A stretch of DNA of 64,000 nt, from the NCBI RefSeq assembly GCF_947492555.1, contig NZ_CANLNE010000002.1:177501-241500 (forward strand), written 5' to 3'. Under the pieces are notes generated by a model. That model ran no database searches and had not been told where the DNA came from. It worked only from the letters and a program-made list of their open reading frames with translations. Made by a program: the position numbers and the translations under genes. This DNA is from an uncultured Roseobacter sp. (GTDB taxonomy: Bacteria; Pseudomonadota; Alphaproteobacteria; Rhodobacterales; Rhodobacteraceae). Shown one piece after another: positions 43,915 to 53,580 of this stretch (position 1 is the stretch's first letter; the number at the start of each line of letters is the position of its first letter).

Positions 43915-45150
43915 TCAGACCTCGCTCAGATCGGTGATGGCCAGCAAGGCGATGGAGATCACCTTGAGACCGCAGGGAACGGCAGCATAGAGGATCGCCA
44001 GCAAGGCCAGCGTCTCTGGGGTGTTCTGCGCCGCGCTACCGCTTTGAAACCCCGCCCGCTCCAGCATCGGCAACAGGGTGACGGCGGCAAAGGCCAGTGT
44101 GAGTTTCGACACGAAGGACCAAAGCCCGAACCCTTCCGCTGCGGAGGGCGAAATCCGCGCCATCCGGTTGGCAAAAATGGCGGGCATCAGCGTGAGGTCA
44201 GCCCCCAGCGTCGCCCCGGACATCACACAAATGATCGCGAAAAACACCCAGTCGCCAGGGCCCAGCGTCAGTGTCAGCCCAAAGGCGCAGATTGCGAGGA
44301 TCATGGCGACGATCAATACGTCTTTTGGGCCAAATCGCTCGGCCATCGCGCCCCAGAACGGCGCGGCAGCAGCGGCCGACAGGAAGAACACGAGGAGAAG
44401 CGGCCCTTCGAAGCCCGGGGCGTCCAGTTTGCTTTCGACAAAGAACAAAAACAGGGTTGAGCTGACGGCGACGGGAGCCGCGTTTACCAGCGCGATCAGC
44501 AACAGGCGGCGCGCCAGTTTGTCCTTCAGAACCACGCCGAAGCCGGTGGACGCCGCAAGGCCAGCCGTGCTCCATTCCGACCGCATCGCCAAAGCGGCGA
44601 TCACGGCGAGGACGGCGAAACCCATGGCAAACCACGCAAAGGGCGCGGCAAAGACCGATGCCAAAGCAACGGGTGCCACCGCCGCGACACAAACGCCCAG
44701 CAGCGCGCCGCTCTCGCGCCAGCGCGCCAGCCGGAAGTGGCCCTGGCCGGACATGCGCGTGCCTTTCATCACCCCCTGGGCGTAAAAGTTGATGGTCAGA
44801 AAGCTGAAGGCGGAAAACACCAGTGTCAGCGTAAGGCCGAACCAGACCAGCGGTGGCAAAACTGGCGGAATGGCAAAAAGGCCGACCATTGCCAGGGCGA
44901 TCACGGCGCAGCCTGCGGCGACCGCGATAGCCCGCTGATCCCGCAGCTTTTCCGCCAGCTTGCCCAGCAGCGGATCCTGCACCACGTCCAGCAGCCGAAG
45001 GCCAAAGAGGACAGCCCCGAGGGCTGCCAGCGACACGCCGTATTCATCCACGTAAAATTTTGGTGCGTGGATATAGATAGGCAGGCCAGCGGCTGCCAAA
45101 AGCGCCGCGAAAAGGGAATAGGCCGGTAATCGCTCGCTTTCCTGCGTCAC
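43915..45150 (-). CDS. MFS transporter (GPH sugar/cation symporter type)
   Basis: 411 residues with about twelve membrane segments. GPH-like features include the VQDPLLGKLAEKLRDQRA loop between helices 2 and 3 and the long KLDAPGFEGPLLLVFFLSAAAAAPFWGAMAERFGPKDVLIV stretch in the second half. The transported compound is unknown; in Rhodobacter the homologous gene is in the sigma-E (ChrR) singlet-oxygen regulon. Overlaps the DUF1365 gene by 4 bp, so translation is coupled. Confidence 0.88.
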   Translation of the reverse strand: MTQESERLPAYSLFAALLAAAGLPIYIHAPKFYVDEYGVSLAALGAVLFGLRLLDVVQDPLLGKLAEKLRDQRAIAVAAGCAVIALAMVGLFAIPPVLPPLVWFGLTLTLVFSAFSFLTINFYAQGVMKGTRMSGQGHFRLARWRESGALLGVCVAAVAPVALASVFAAPFAWFAMGFAVLAVIAALAMRSEWSTAGLAASTGFGVVLKDKLARRLLLIALVNAAPVAVSSTLFLFFVESKLDAPGFEGPLLLVFFLSAAAAAPFWGAMAERFGPKDVLIVAMILAICAFGLTLTLGPGDWVFFAIICVMSGATLGADLTLMPAIFANRMARISPSAAEGFGLWSFVSKLTLAFAAVTLLPMLERAGFQSGSAAQNTPETLALLAILYAAVPCGLKVISIALLAITDLSEV

Positions 45151-45905
45151 CGTGAGACCTCTTTCTCAGGTGGCATCGGACGGGCCCGGTACCGCGCCCC
45201 CTTGGCCCAGAGTTTGAGTGCCTGCCAATGGATCAAGGCAAGGACACGACGTGCGCCCAGTGGCCGAAGAAGGGCGGACCGCAGGATGGCCCGATTGGTC
45301 AGCGGCTTGCGTTTGCCGGTCAGCGTGGCAATCAATCCGCCGTTGCCTCGTGTGTAGTCGATCCAGATGCCGATCCGCGCGTCGTTGATGTCGAAGCGGA
45401 AGCTATACCCGCCCTCGATGGGCTGAAACGGTGAGACGTGGAAAATCTTTTGCGCCTTGAGCGTGTCGCTGGGCTCAATCGGACGCAGATTGGGGTGGTG
45501 GCATAGATAGCTGTGGCGATCGCCAAAAGTATTGCTGACCTCGGCAATCACCGTGATCAACGCGCCATCGTCACGGCGGCAGAGCCAAAAGCTGACCGGG
45601 TTGAACACATGTCCCAGCATGCGCGGCTGCGCGAGCAGTTCGATCTGTGCCACGCCGGTGATCTGATGCTGTTCCAGCACCTCGCGCACCCAAAGTGCAC
45701 CCCGACCCGCTTTGGGCGGGCCGCCATGGTCGCTGTCATGCAGCGAGGTCAGCGCCGATCCGTTGCGCGCAAAAAGGCGCGGGCAGCGTACCTGTGCTTC
45801 GGCATCCAGCAGGATGTAATCCACGGAATAGCGAAAGGCATTCTCAATGGCACCTTTGCGACCGTGAAACGTCAGGCCCGAGATATGATCGACCCGGGCG
45901 GTCAT
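45147..45905 (-). CDS. DUF1365 family protein
   Basis: 252 residues from the ATG at 45905. DUF1365 marks are visible: FHGRKGAIENAFRYSVDYILLD at the start, LLAQPRMLGHVFNPVSFWLCRR, EVSNTFGDRHSYLC, KIFHVSPFQPIEGGYSF and LTNRAILRSALLRPLGARRVLALIHWQALKLWAKGARY near the end. Proteins of this family are always found next to flavin amine oxidases and cyclopropane fatty-acid synthase-like methylases, so a role in modifying fatty acyl chains is accepted but its reaction is not clear. Overlaps both neighbours by 4 bp. Confidence 0.9.
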   Translation of the reverse strand: MTARVDHISGLTFHGRKGAIENAFRYSVDYILLDAEAQVRCPRLFARNGSALTSLHDSDHGGPPKAGRGALWVREVLEQHQITGVAQIELLAQPRMLGHVFNPVSFWLCRRDDGALITVIAEVSNTFGDRHSYLCHHPNLRPIEPSDTLKAQKIFHVSPFQPIEGGYSFRFDINDARIGIWIDYTRGNGGLIATLTGKRKPLTNRAILRSALLRPLGARRVLALIHWQALKLWAKGARYRARPMPPEKEVSR

Positions 45906-47266
45906 TCGGCTGCAACCCGCTCGCGGTGTACCATGCGCAGGCTGCGCACCACGTCCACGGCGCTGGACAATCCGTCTTCGTGAAAACCGTTTTTCATCCA
46001 GGCACCACAGAACCAAGTGTTCGCCGTCCCGTTGAAAGTCCTGATGTCCTTTTGGGCCTCAAGTGCTGCCAGATCATACACCGGATGGCGCAGGGTCACG
46101 GCGTCATAGATCAGCTCTTCGCGGATCTGGCGTTTGGTGTTGAGGGTGACGAAATGCGGGTCATCCTGCGGAATGGGCTGCAAAGAGTTCATCCAGTAGG
46201 TGAGGTCGATCCGGTCGGATTGGGCGTCCTTGTCTTCGGTGTAGACCCAGCTGGCCCAGGTCTTGCGGTTTTTCGGCATGATGTCCGTGTCCGCGTGCAG
46301 AACGATGTCGTTCGGCTGGTAGGCAATGGCGCCCAACGCTTTCTTCTCTTGCGGAGTCGGGTCACCAATCATCCGCAGCGTGTCATCCGAGTGAGTGGCG
46401 AAAATCACGTGGTCGAAAACCTCAGGGGCGCCGCCAAAGGGGTGCAGGATCACATGGCCGGCCCCACGGGTCACAGATTTTATCGGCGCGCCAAGCCGGA
46501 TGTCAGTGCCTGCGCCTTCCAACGCCGCCGCCAGACGGCTGACATATTGGGCGGATCCGCCGTCAACCGTGTACCACTGATGCTGTCCGTGCACGCCTAG
46601 CAGTGCGTGGTTCTTGAAGAACTCGATCATGGCATAGGCGGGAAAATCCATGATCTTTTCTGTCGGCGTCGACCAGATCGCCCCCGAAAGCGGCAGTAGG
46701 TAGTAATCGCGGAACCAGCTGCCGGTCCCAAGCTTGTCGAGAAAGGCGCCGAGGCTCAGGCTGCGATCCTCCGCGATGCTGACCGCGTGTTTGTTGAACC
46801 GCAATATATCACGCACCATGGCCAGAAAAGCAGGGGTGACCGCGTTCCTGCGCTGCGCAAAGAGGGCGTCGAGCGAGGTCAGCGCATATTCCAGACGCCC
46901 GCCGTCGATGGACGCCCCAAAGCTCATGTTCGACTCCACAACCGGCACGTTCAACTGCTCAAACAGGGCCGTCATGTAGGGATAGTTTGCGCGGTTGAAG
47001 ACGATGAAACCGGTGTCCACAGGCTGGTCACCACGTTTGCCCGCCATCACCGTCCGGGCATGGCCACCCAGCCGCGGCTCCGCCTCGAACAGGGTAACGT
47101 GACTGTCCTTGCCCAGCATAAAGGACGCACCCATCCCCGAGATACCGCCGCCAATGACGGCGACTTTTCGAGTTTTCCTGGGAATGTCAAAGGGAGCAAA
47201 GGTGCCTTCGGTCAGGGCTTCAAAGGGCATAAAGGACGTGTCCGGTCTTTCTGGTTGCAGTGCCAT
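45902..47266 (-). CDS. FAD-dependent amine oxidase-like oxidoreductase
   Basis: 454 residues from the ATG at 47266. FAD-binding VAVIGGGISGMGASFML with the GxGxxG motif, then LGGHARTV and VDTGFIVFN, and the C-terminal TWFCGAWMKNGFHEDGLSSAVDV region are typical of the NAD(P)-binding-8/amine-oxidase group. Its Rhodobacter counterpart lies in the same five-gene operon, and members of the sigma-E regulon there have been linked to methylated and furan fatty-acid synthesis. First gene of the operon, divergent from rpoE with 135 bp between starts. Confidence 0.9.
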   Translation of the reverse strand: MALQPERPDTSFMPFEALTEGTFAPFDIPRKTRKVAVIGGGISGMGASFMLGKDSHVTLFEAEPRLGGHARTVMAGKRGDQPVDTGFIVFNRANYPYMTALFEQLNVPVVESNMSFGASIDGGRLEYALTSLDALFAQRRNAVTPAFLAMVRDILRFNKHAVSIAEDRSLSLGAFLDKLGTGSWFRDYYLLPLSGAIWSTPTEKIMDFPAYAMIEFFKNHALLGVHGQHQWYTVDGGSAQYVSRLAAALEGAGTDIRLGAPIKSVTRGAGHVILHPFGGAPEVFDHVIFATHSDDTLRMIGDPTPQEKKALGAIAYQPNDIVLHADTDIMPKNRKTWASWVYTEDKDAQSDRIDLTYWMNSLQPIPQDDPHFVTLNTKRQIREELIYDAVTLRHPVYDLAALEAQKDIRTFNGTANTWFCGAWMKNGFHEDGLSSAVDVVRSLRMVHRERVAAE

Positions 47267-47319
47267 GTATACGGCGTGTTGGATAAAATGGATGCATTGC
47301 ATTAAAAACAAAGTTTTTT

Positions 47320-47349
47320 TGATCTAATTCTGCATGCGCAGCGTAATCT
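47320..47349 (+). promoter_or_regulatory. putative sigma-E (RpoE/ChrR-type) promoter of rpoE-chrR
   Basis: TGATCT (47320-47325) and TAATCT (47344-47349) are separated by 18 bp. This resembles the TGATC-N18-TAAGA pattern of the Rhodobacter singlet-oxygen sigma factor and fits autoregulation of rpoE. On the opposite strand AGATCA/TAATGC can be seen with similar spacing and may serve the divergent operon. If correct, transcription starts near 47356 and rules out the ATG at 47354 as start. Confidence 0.5.
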
Positions 47350-47401
47350 GAGCATGTTAGCGGGTGTAGAACCAGATGTAATAGACGCAAGAGCACGATC
47401 G

Positions 47402-48010
47402 ATGGGCACGCCATCGGCGGCACCTGCGGTATCGATGAAGAAGGCTGGGCAAAGAAAAGTGACTGCAACGACCGGACCTGCGCGGATGCTTTGGGTGGAG
47501 CATGTGGCCCGTATCCGTGACGATCAGGATACGCAGGCGTTTGCCGAGTTGTTTGCCCATTTCGCCCCCCGGGTGAAGGGCTTTTTGATGAAGTCCGGCG
47601 CGGATGCCTCCCTCGCAGAGGAATGTGCCCAGGACGTGATGGCGACGCTTTGGCACAAGTCGCATCAGTTCGACCCCGCCCGGGCTTCCGTGGCGACGTG
47701 GATTTTCACCATTGCGCGGAACCGGCGCATTGACCTTATCCGCCGGCAACGGCGACCGGAACCGGAGGACCTGACGTGGGGCCCCGAAGAAGAACCAGAT
47801 CAGGAAGATGTCCTGACACTGCAACAGGAAACCGAAATTCTCGGTGCGGCGCTGGCAGAGTTACCGGATGCGCAGCGGGAATTGATTGAAAAGGCGTATT
47901 TCGGGGATCTGACCCACAGCGAAATCGCCGCCGAAACCGGTCTGCCCCTGGGCACGATCAAATCGAGAATTCGACTGGCGCTGGACCGTCTGCGCCACGC
48001 AATGAAGTGA
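47402..48010 (+). CDS. rpoE: RpoE, ECF-type RNA polymerase sigma factor (ChrR-controlled, singlet-oxygen response)
   Basis: About 202 residues from the ATG at 47402; starts at 47435 or further in are also possible. Region 2 includes FAELFAHFAPRVKGFLMKSGADASLAEECAQDVMATLWHK and DPARASVATWIFTIARNRRIDLIRR; region 4 is LPDAQRELIEKAYFGDLTHSEIAAETGLPLGTIKSRIRLALDRL. The first 40 or so codons do not look like a sigma factor, so the true protein may start later. The next gene encodes its anti-sigma factor, reading GTG in overlap with the stop. In Rhodobacter, RpoE directs the response to singlet oxygen. Confidence 0.93.
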   Translation: MGTPSAAPAVSMKKAGQRKVTATTGPARMLWVEHVARIRDDQDTQAFAELFAHFAPRVKGFLMKSGADASLAEECAQDVMATLWHKSHQFDPARASVATWIFTIARNRRIDLIRRQRRPEPEDLTWGPEEEPDQEDVLTLQQETEILGAALAELPDAQRELIEKAYFGDLTHSEIAAETGLPLGTIKSRIRLALDRLRHAMK

Positions 48011-48018
48011 AATGTAAG

Positions 48019-48681
48019 ATGACCGAGACAATCAAACATCACCTGAATGACGCCATCCTGATGGCCTATGCCGCGGGATCGTTACCCGAGGCCTTCAACC
48101 TAATGGTGGCCTCTCACCTGTCGCTCTGTGACAGCTGTCGGGCGCAGGCCGAGAGCTTTGACGCTCTGGGCGGTGAAGTATTGGACCAGATGCGCAGAGA
48201 CGACGTGGCCGACCTTCAGCCGGAAAGTCTTGAGGCGACGCTGGCGCTGATCCTCGGAGGCCCCGTGGACAAACCGCATGCAGCCGAGACCGATGCCTGC
48301 GGCGTGCTGCCCAAGCCGCTGCGCGACTACGTAGGCGGGGATCTGGAAGCGATCCGTTGGAAACCGGTGGGCATGGGGGTCAAACAGGCCATCTTGCCGA
48401 CGTCAAAGGATGCCTCTGCGCGGTTGCTCTTTATCCCTGCCGGCACCGCGATGCCGGATCACGGACACCACGGAACAGAGATGACCATGGTGCTGAAGGG
48501 CGCGTTTCAAGATGACGACGATTACTTCGCCCGTGGCGATGTGGAGATTGCGGACAGCGACATGCATCACACGCCCGTGGCGGACATTCACGAGGATTGC
48601 ATCTGTCTGGCCGTGGCCGACGCACCGTTGCAGTTCGACCGGCTGATCCCGAAGATTGCGCAGCGGTTTCTGCAGATCTGA
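48019..48681 (+). CDS. chrR: ChrR-type zinc-binding anti-sigma factor
   Basis: 220 residues from the ATG at 48019 (a GTG at 48007 overlaps the rpoE stop and could be used). The N-terminal zinc anti-sigma domain has the HxxxCxxC motif in SHLSLCDSC, plus His in IKHHLNDAILMAYAAGSLPEAF. The C-terminal part is a cupin-like domain with PAGTAMPDHGHHGTEMTMVLKG and DMHHTPVADIHEDC. In Rhodobacter, ChrR releases RpoE when singlet oxygen is sensed, needing the cupin domain. Terminal gene of the operon. Confidence 0.95.
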   Translation: MTETIKHHLNDAILMAYAAGSLPEAFNLMVASHLSLCDSCRAQAESFDALGGEVLDQMRRDDVADLQPESLEATLALILGGPVDKPHAAETDACGVLPKPLRDYVGGDLEAIRWKPVGMGVKQAILPTSKDASARLLFIPAGTAMPDHGHHGTEMTMVLKGAFQDDDDYFARGDVEIADSDMHHTPVADIHEDCICLAVADAPLQFDRLIPKIAQRFLQI

Positions 48682-48768
48682 TCCTTGTCGTCCCGTGCAA
48701 GCGGCGGGATTTGCATATTTTCAGAACAATGAAGGGTGGTCGGACAGGTTGTTCCGGCACCCTTCGGG

Positions 48769-49863
48769 TCAGAGCACCACTTCGAATGGTGCAAGCTGCG
48801 GCCAGTCGAAGACAACCCCCACCCCGGGATCATCAGGGGCCACCGCTCGGTGGTCCTTTATGACAAGGGGGCGTGTTGTGTAGCGGTCAATCGGGAAGCT
48901 GTGCACTTCGATCCAGCCGCCGTGTGGTTGCGACGATACCAGGCTGACATGCAGTTCCTGCATGCCGTGGCTGCACACTGGAACACCTGCTTCCCGCGCC
49001 AATTCAGAGACCTGCAACCACCCGGTGATTCCACCGCAGTTCGACGCGTCAGGTTGGATAAACCCCAGTTCACCCTGCGCCAGCGCCATCTCGAATTCAT
49101 GGATCGTGTGCAGGTTCTCTCCCTGTGCTACGGCCATGCCCGTCGCCCACGTAATCTCAGCGTAGCCTGCGTAGTTATCCGGGATAATCGGCTCTTCGAA
49201 CCACAGGATGTTCTGATCCTTCACGGCAGTTGCCAGCGAGATCGCCTGCGGCACCGTCATCGAATAATTCGCGTCGATCATGAAGGCAGCATCCGGCCCG
49301 ATCTGCTGGCGTACCGCGCGGATGCGGTCCACATCCTCGGCTTCGGTGGGTTGCCCGATCTTGATCTTCACTCCGTTCAGTCCGGCATCGATGTAGCTTT
49401 GCACATGGTCCAGTAGTTTGGGCAGCGGGTAAGCCAGATCAATGCCGCCACCATAGGCTTTGCAGGTCTTGCCCGCACCGCCCGCCATTTGCCAGAGCGG
49501 CTGACCCGCTGCCTGACAGCGCAGGTCCCAGAGGGCGATGTCCACCGCCGAGATTGCAAAGCTCAGAATGCCACCACGCCCAACGTAATGCATATGCCAC
49601 TGCATCGCATCATAAAGTGCTTCGACGTCCGTGGCCTCCTGTCCCACCAGAAAGGGTGCCAGATCGTGGGAAATCAGAGCCGCGGTGGCATGCCCGCCGC
49701 GACCACCATTATACGTATACCCCGTGCCACTGCGACCATCCTTCAGCGTCACTGTCGCCGTGATCAGGTGAAAGTGGCTGTGAGAGCCATGTTTGGCATC
49801 CACCAGCACTTCATCTAGCGGGACATTGAAGAGCCGGGCCGTGACCGAGGCGATCTGGCTCAT
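48769..49863 (-). CDS. mandelate racemase / muconate lactonizing (enolase superfamily) enzyme
   Basis: 364 residues from the ATG at 49863. The barrel carries Lys166-x-Lys168 (VKIKIG), metal ligands Asp197 (MIDANY), Glu223 (WFEEP) and Glu249 (AQGEN), and a catalytic histidine in CSHGMQELH (about 299), so it has the KxK and His pair of the MR subgroup. Enzymes of this kind dehydrate acid sugars or racemise 2-hydroxy acids. Last gene of the minus-strand sugar-acid operon, just 4 bp after the 2-hydroxyacid dehydrogenase gene. Which acid is its substrate cannot be read. Confidence 0.88.
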   Translation of the reverse strand: MSQIASVTARLFNVPLDEVLVDAKHGSHSHFHLITATVTLKDGRSGTGYTYNGGRGGHATAALISHDLAPFLVGQEATDVEALYDAMQWHMHYVGRGGILSFAISAVDIALWDLRCQAAGQPLWQMAGGAGKTCKAYGGGIDLAYPLPKLLDHVQSYIDAGLNGVKIKIGQPTEAEDVDRIRAVRQQIGPDAAFMIDANYSMTVPQAISLATAVKDQNILWFEEPIIPDNYAGYAEITWATGMAVAQGENLHTIHEFEMALAQGELGFIQPDASNCGGITGWLQVSELAREAGVPVCSHGMQELHVSLVSSQPHGGWIEVHSFPIDRYTTRPLVIKDHRAVAPDDPGVGVVFDWPQLAPFEVVL

Positions 49864-49867
49864 GGAC

Positions 49868-50818
49868 TTACATATCCGCGCATTCCGGGACCGGGCTGAT
49901 AACCGTGCCATCCTGCAGGTGCTGCAGCAGGTTATCCACCGTCAGCGCCCCCATGGCGGCTCGGGTCTCCAGCGTGGCGCTGCCCACATGGGGCAACAGA
50001 ACGACGTTTTTGAGTTTGCGCAGCGCTTCGGGCACATGCGGCTCCGCTTCGAACACATCCAGCCCCGCCCAGCCAAGACGCCCGTCCTGCAAGGCTGCGA
50101 TCATCGCCTCTTCGTCCACGACCGTTCCCCGGCTTACGTTGATCAACGTGCCCTGCGGTCCCAGCGCATCGAGCACCTCGCGGTTGACGATCTTGTTGGT
50201 CGCAGGCCCACCGGGGGTGATGCAGATGAGCGTGTCCACATCCCGCGCCATGTCGACAAGTTTAGGGTAATACTTGTAGTCCACCTCTTTCTGGCTACGT
50301 GAGTGATAGACAATCCTGGTGCCCCAGGGTGCCAGTTTGTCCGCAATCGCCTGACCAATCCGGCCAAGGCCAAGAATGCCCACAGTCTGGTTGTCTGCCG
50401 ACCGTGTCAGCGCCGAATTGCCCTCGGTCTCCCAGCGTCCAGACCGCACATAGGCATCGTCGCGCAGCACTTCGCGGTAGCAGGCCAGCATCAGCAGAAC
50501 AGCCGTGGTGCCAACCTCCGCATTCAGCACGTTGGGCGTATGGGTCACCACAACGCCCCTGGCTCTTGCTGCGCTGGTGTCAATGGCATCATAGCCCACA
50601 CCGTAACAACTGATGGCTTTCAGGTTCGGCATCGCCGCCATGAAGTCGGGCTTTACCCCGTCGTGGCCATTGGTCGCCACATATTCGATGCCGTTGCCAT
50701 TTGCTGCCAGCCACGCCTGCGGATCATCCATATCCTTTGCCCGGTGGATGGTGAACTTCTCACCAAGGCGCTCCAGCATGACATCTGTCGCACTGCCGAT
50801 CATGAAAAGCTCAGCCAT
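49868..50818 (-). CDS. D-isomer-specific 2-hydroxyacid dehydrogenase
   Basis: 316 residues. The NAD(P)-binding [16 protein letters not shown] motif lies near 147-162, and the active-site Arg ([13 protein letters not shown]), Glu ([12 protein letters not shown]) and His ([10 protein letters not shown]) are all present. The lipid-like [42 protein letters not shown] stretch is typical of glyoxylate/hydroxypyruvate reductases. In this operon it could reduce the glyoxylate/pyruvate-type products of keto-deoxy acid cleavage. It abuts the FAH gene (next start is the same base pair after). Confidence 0.92.
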   Translation of the reverse strand: MAELFMIGSATDVMLERLGEKFTIHRAKDMDDPQAWLAANGNGIEYVATNGHDGVKPDFMAAMPNLKAISCYGVGYDAIDTSAARARGVVVTHTPNVLNAEVGTTAVLLMLACYREVLRDDAYVRSGRWETEGNSALTRSADNQTVGILGLGRIGQAIADKLAPWGTRIVYHSRSQKEVDYKYYPKLVDMARDVDTLICITPGGPATNKIVNREVLDALGPQGTLINVSRGTVVDEEAMIAALQDGRLGWAGLDVFEAEPHVPEALRKLKNVVLLPHVGSATLETRAAMGALTVDNLLQHLQDGTVISPVPECADM

Positions 50819-51667
50819 TCACGCATCCTCCGTCACGGTTTGGCGCTGTGCACCCAGACCTTCGATGGTCAATTCCATAACGTCCCCCTGCTTGAGATAG
50901 ACGGGGTCCGGTTTGATGCCCATGCCGACACCCGGCGGTGTACCGGTGGTAATCACATCCCCCGGATGCAGTGTCATGAGAGAGGACAGATGTTCGATGA
51001 TCTCCGCCACGGTGAAGATCATTGTAGCGGTATTGCCGGTCTGCATCCGCTTGCCATTCACATTGAGGCTCATGGCGAGGGTCTGCGGGTCCGGCACCTC
51101 ATCGCGCGTCACCAGCCACGGCCCTGTTGGTCCAAAGGTGTCGCAAGATTTGCCCTTGGTCCATTGGCCCGTGAGCTGCGTCTGAAAATGCCGCTCGCTC
51201 ACATCATTCACAACGCAGTAGCCTGCAACGTGTTCGAGGGCACTTTCCTTACTCACGTATTTGGCCGTCGTGCCGATCACCACACCCAACTCGACCTCCC
51301 AATCGGTGTGGGTTGAGCCGCGCGGCATGCTGACATCATCGTAGGGCCCGACAATGGCGGAGTTGGCTTTGAAAAAGAGGATCGGATGCGCGGGAATGTC
51401 CGCACCCGTCTCCGCCGCGTGATCGGAGTAGTTCAACCCGATGCACAGGAACTTTCCGATATTGCCGACGCAGGCCCCGATGCGCGGGTCGCCTTCGACG
51501 ACAGGTAAGCTGGCGGGATCAATTCCGCGCAACTTTTCAACCCCGGCATCCGACAAGACGTCTCCTGCAATGTCGGCAACATGCGCCGACAAATCGCGCA
51601 GGGTCCCCTCGGCATCCAGCATCCCGGGCTTCTCCGCGCCCCTCTCCCCATATCGCACAAGTTTCAC
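50819..51667 (-). CDS. fumarylacetoacetate hydrolase family protein (2,4-diketo-3-deoxy acid hydrolase type)
   Basis: 282 residues. The N-terminal KLVRYGERGAEKPGMLD and the core KFLCIGLNYSDHAAETGADIPAHPILFFKANSAIVGPYDDV, DWEVELGVVIG (metal-ligand Glu residues), and TGTPPGVGMGIKP fit the FAH domain. The closest described type is the 2,4-diketo-3-deoxy-L-fuconate / rhamnonate hydrolase that splits the diketo acid to pyruvate and a 2-hydroxy acid. Neighbouring IlvD-type dehydratase and SDR support this. Its exact sugar is unknown. Confidence 0.88.
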   Translation of the reverse strand: MKLVRYGERGAEKPGMLDAEGTLRDLSAHVADIAGDVLSDAGVEKLRGIDPASLPVVEGDPRIGACVGNIGKFLCIGLNYSDHAAETGADIPAHPILFFKANSAIVGPYDDVSMPRGSTHTDWEVELGVVIGTTAKYVSKESALEHVAGYCVVNDVSERHFQTQLTGQWTKGKSCDTFGPTGPWLVTRDEVPDPQTLAMSLNVNGKRMQTGNTATMIFTVAEIIEHLSSLMTLHPGDVITTGTPPGVGMGIKPDPVYLKQGDVMELTIEGLGAQRQTVTEDA

Positions 51668-51690
51668 GTTTCTTGGTCCTTCTCAGTTTG

Positions 51691-51716
51691 CGGGTAAGGT
51701 GGGCTTTCAGGCCACC
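51691..51716. repeat. REP-like intergenic repeat, copy 4
   Basis: CGGGTAAGGTGGGCTTTCAG then GCCACC, in the 100-bp gap between the FAH gene and the IlvD gene. It is nearly the same as the copy at 25848 read in reverse. Confidence 0.65.
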
Positions 51717-51768
51717 GCTCCTCGTCGCCGCGCCGAAGGCCGGCTCGGTGATTGTCGCGCCCAGAGCG

Positions 51769-53580
51769 CTAGTGGTTGTCGCGCGGCATGAACCGGCGGG
51801 AAATGTCCTGATATTTGTCCGCATCCTCAAGGATCATGCCCTCGTCGAACCGGCCCACCTTCTCGCGGAAATACTGCTGCCAGGGCGACTGGCTCTCGGG
51901 CGCGTCATAGCCGCCCGCTGCTTCGAAAGCGCGCGCCCGTTCAGCAAGTTCATCCAGCGGCACCAGCATATCGGCGGTGCATGTGTTCAGATCAATCCGC
52001 ACCCGGTCGCCGTTTTTCAGCAGCGCGAGACCGCCACCGGCCGCCGCCTCGGGCGACGCGTTCAGAATTGACGGACTGCCGGACGTCCCAGACTGCCGTC
52101 CGTCGCCCACGCAGGGAAGTGCTTCGACGCCCTTCTTCAGCAAATACGACGGCGGCCGCATGTTCACGACTTCGGCGCCACCGGGGTAGCCCTTGGGCCC
52201 CGCCCCGCGCATGAAGAGCACACAATCCTCGTCAATGTTCTCCGCCGGGTCATCGATCCGATGATGAAAATCCTCCGGTCCGTCAAACACCACCGCGCGG
52301 CCCTCGAAGGCGTTGAGATCCTCCGCATTCGACAGATACTTCGCGCGGAATGCCTTGCTGATCACGCTGGTCTTCATAATCGCGCTGTCAAAAAGATTGC
52401 CGGTCAGGTTGATGAAACCGGCCTGCTCTTTCAACGGTTCGGACACCGGCTTGATCACCTTGGTATCTTCGCTGCGCAGATGGCCACAGTTCTCGGCCAT
52501 CGTCTTGCCGTTGGCCGTCACCACTCCGGGATGCGGCAGCAGCCCCGCCGCGATCAGTTCCCCCACCACTGCGGGCACCCCGCCTGCATGTTGATAGTCC
52601 TCGCCCAAATACTCGCCCGCAGGCTGCAAATTGACCAACAGAGGAATGTCATGACCGACCTTCTGCCAGTCGTTGTTGTCGAGCGGCACGCCAAGATGTC
52701 GCGCGATGCCATTGAGGTGGATGGGTGCATTGGTCGACCCACCAATCGCAGAATTGATCACGATGGTGTTCTCGAACGCCTCACGCGTCATGATGTCGGA
52801 AGGGCGCAAGTCCTCCCAAACCATATCCACGATCCGACGACCCGTCTCGTAACTGATCTGCCCGCGCTCACGATAGGGCGCGGGGATCGCCGCTGAGCCC
52901 GGCAGCTGCATACCCAGGGCTTCGGCCAGCGAATTCATTGTCGTCGCTGTGCCCATCGTATTGCAATAGCCGACCGATGGGGCCGAAGAGGCCACCAGTT
53001 CCATGAACCCGTCATCATCGATCTCTCCGGCGGCCAGCATCTCGCGCGCTTTCCACACAATGGTGCCCGAGCCCGTGCGCTCGCCCCGGAACCAGCCGTT
53101 CAGCATCGGCCCAACCGACAGCGCAATCGCCGGGATATTCACCGTCGCCGCCGCCATCAGCAGCGCGGGCGTGGTCTTGTCACAGCCGATGTTCAGCACC
53201 ACCCCGTCCAGCGGATAGCCAAAGAGCGTCTCGACCAGCGACAGATACGCCAGGTTCCGGTCCAGCATCGCGGTGGGTCGTTTGCCGGTCTCCTGAATAG
53301 GGTGCACCGGCACCTCGATGCAGGTGCCCCCGGCGGCGATGATCCCGTCCCGCACCCGCTTGGTCAGCTCCAGATGGTGGCGATTGCAGGGGGAGAGGTC
53401 ACTGCCCGTCTGCGCGATCCCGATGATCGGTTTGCCCGATTGCAGCTCTTCCCGCGTCAGCCCGTAATTCAGATACCGCTCCAGATAGAGCGCCGTCATC
53501 TCCGGATTGTCCGGGTTCATGAACCACTTGCGCGACCGCAGGTCTTCTATTCCGATTTTCTTGGTCCCAGAATCTGTCAC
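51769..53580 (-). CDS. IlvD/Edd-family dehydratase (sugar-acid dehydratase type)
   Basis: 603 residues. Family marks: [16 protein letters not shown] with a cluster cysteine near 65, [13 protein letters not shown] with a second, [27 protein letters not shown] with a third, and the C-terminal [11 protein letters not shown] and [14 protein letters not shown]. Length and sequence fit L-arabinonate / D-xylonate-type dehydratases more than IlvD of isoleucine synthesis. It would turn an aldonate into a 2-keto-3-deoxy acid. Overlaps the SDR gene stop by 4 bp, and precedes the FAH gene. Confidence 0.9.
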   Translation of the reverse strand: MTDSGTKKIGIEDLRSRKWFMNPDNPEMTALYLERYLNYGLTREELQSGKPIIGIAQTGSDLSPCNRHHLELTKRVRDGIIAAGGTCIEVPVHPIQETGKRPTAMLDRNLAYLSLVETLFGYPLDGVVLNIGCDKTTPALLMAAATVNIPAIALSVGPMLNGWFRGERTGSGTIVWKAREMLAAGEIDDDGFMELVASSAPSVGYCNTMGTATTMNSLAEALGMQLPGSAAIPAPYRERGQISYETGRRIVDMVWEDLRPSDIMTREAFENTIVINSAIGGSTNAPIHLNGIARHLGVPLDNNDWQKVGHDIPLLVNLQPAGEYLGEDYQHAGGVPAVVGELIAAGLLPHPGVVTANGKTMAENCGHLRSEDTKVIKPVSEPLKEQAGFINLTGNLFDSAIMKTSVISKAFRAKYLSNAEDLNAFEGRAVVFDGPEDFHHRIDDPAENIDEDCVLFMRGAGPKGYPGGAEVVNMRPPSYLLKKGVEALPCVGDGRQSGTSGSPSILNASPEAAAGGGLALLKNGDRVRIDLNTCTADMLVPLDELAERARAFEAAGGYDAPESQSPWQQYFREKVGRFDEGMILEDADKYQDISRRFMPRDNH

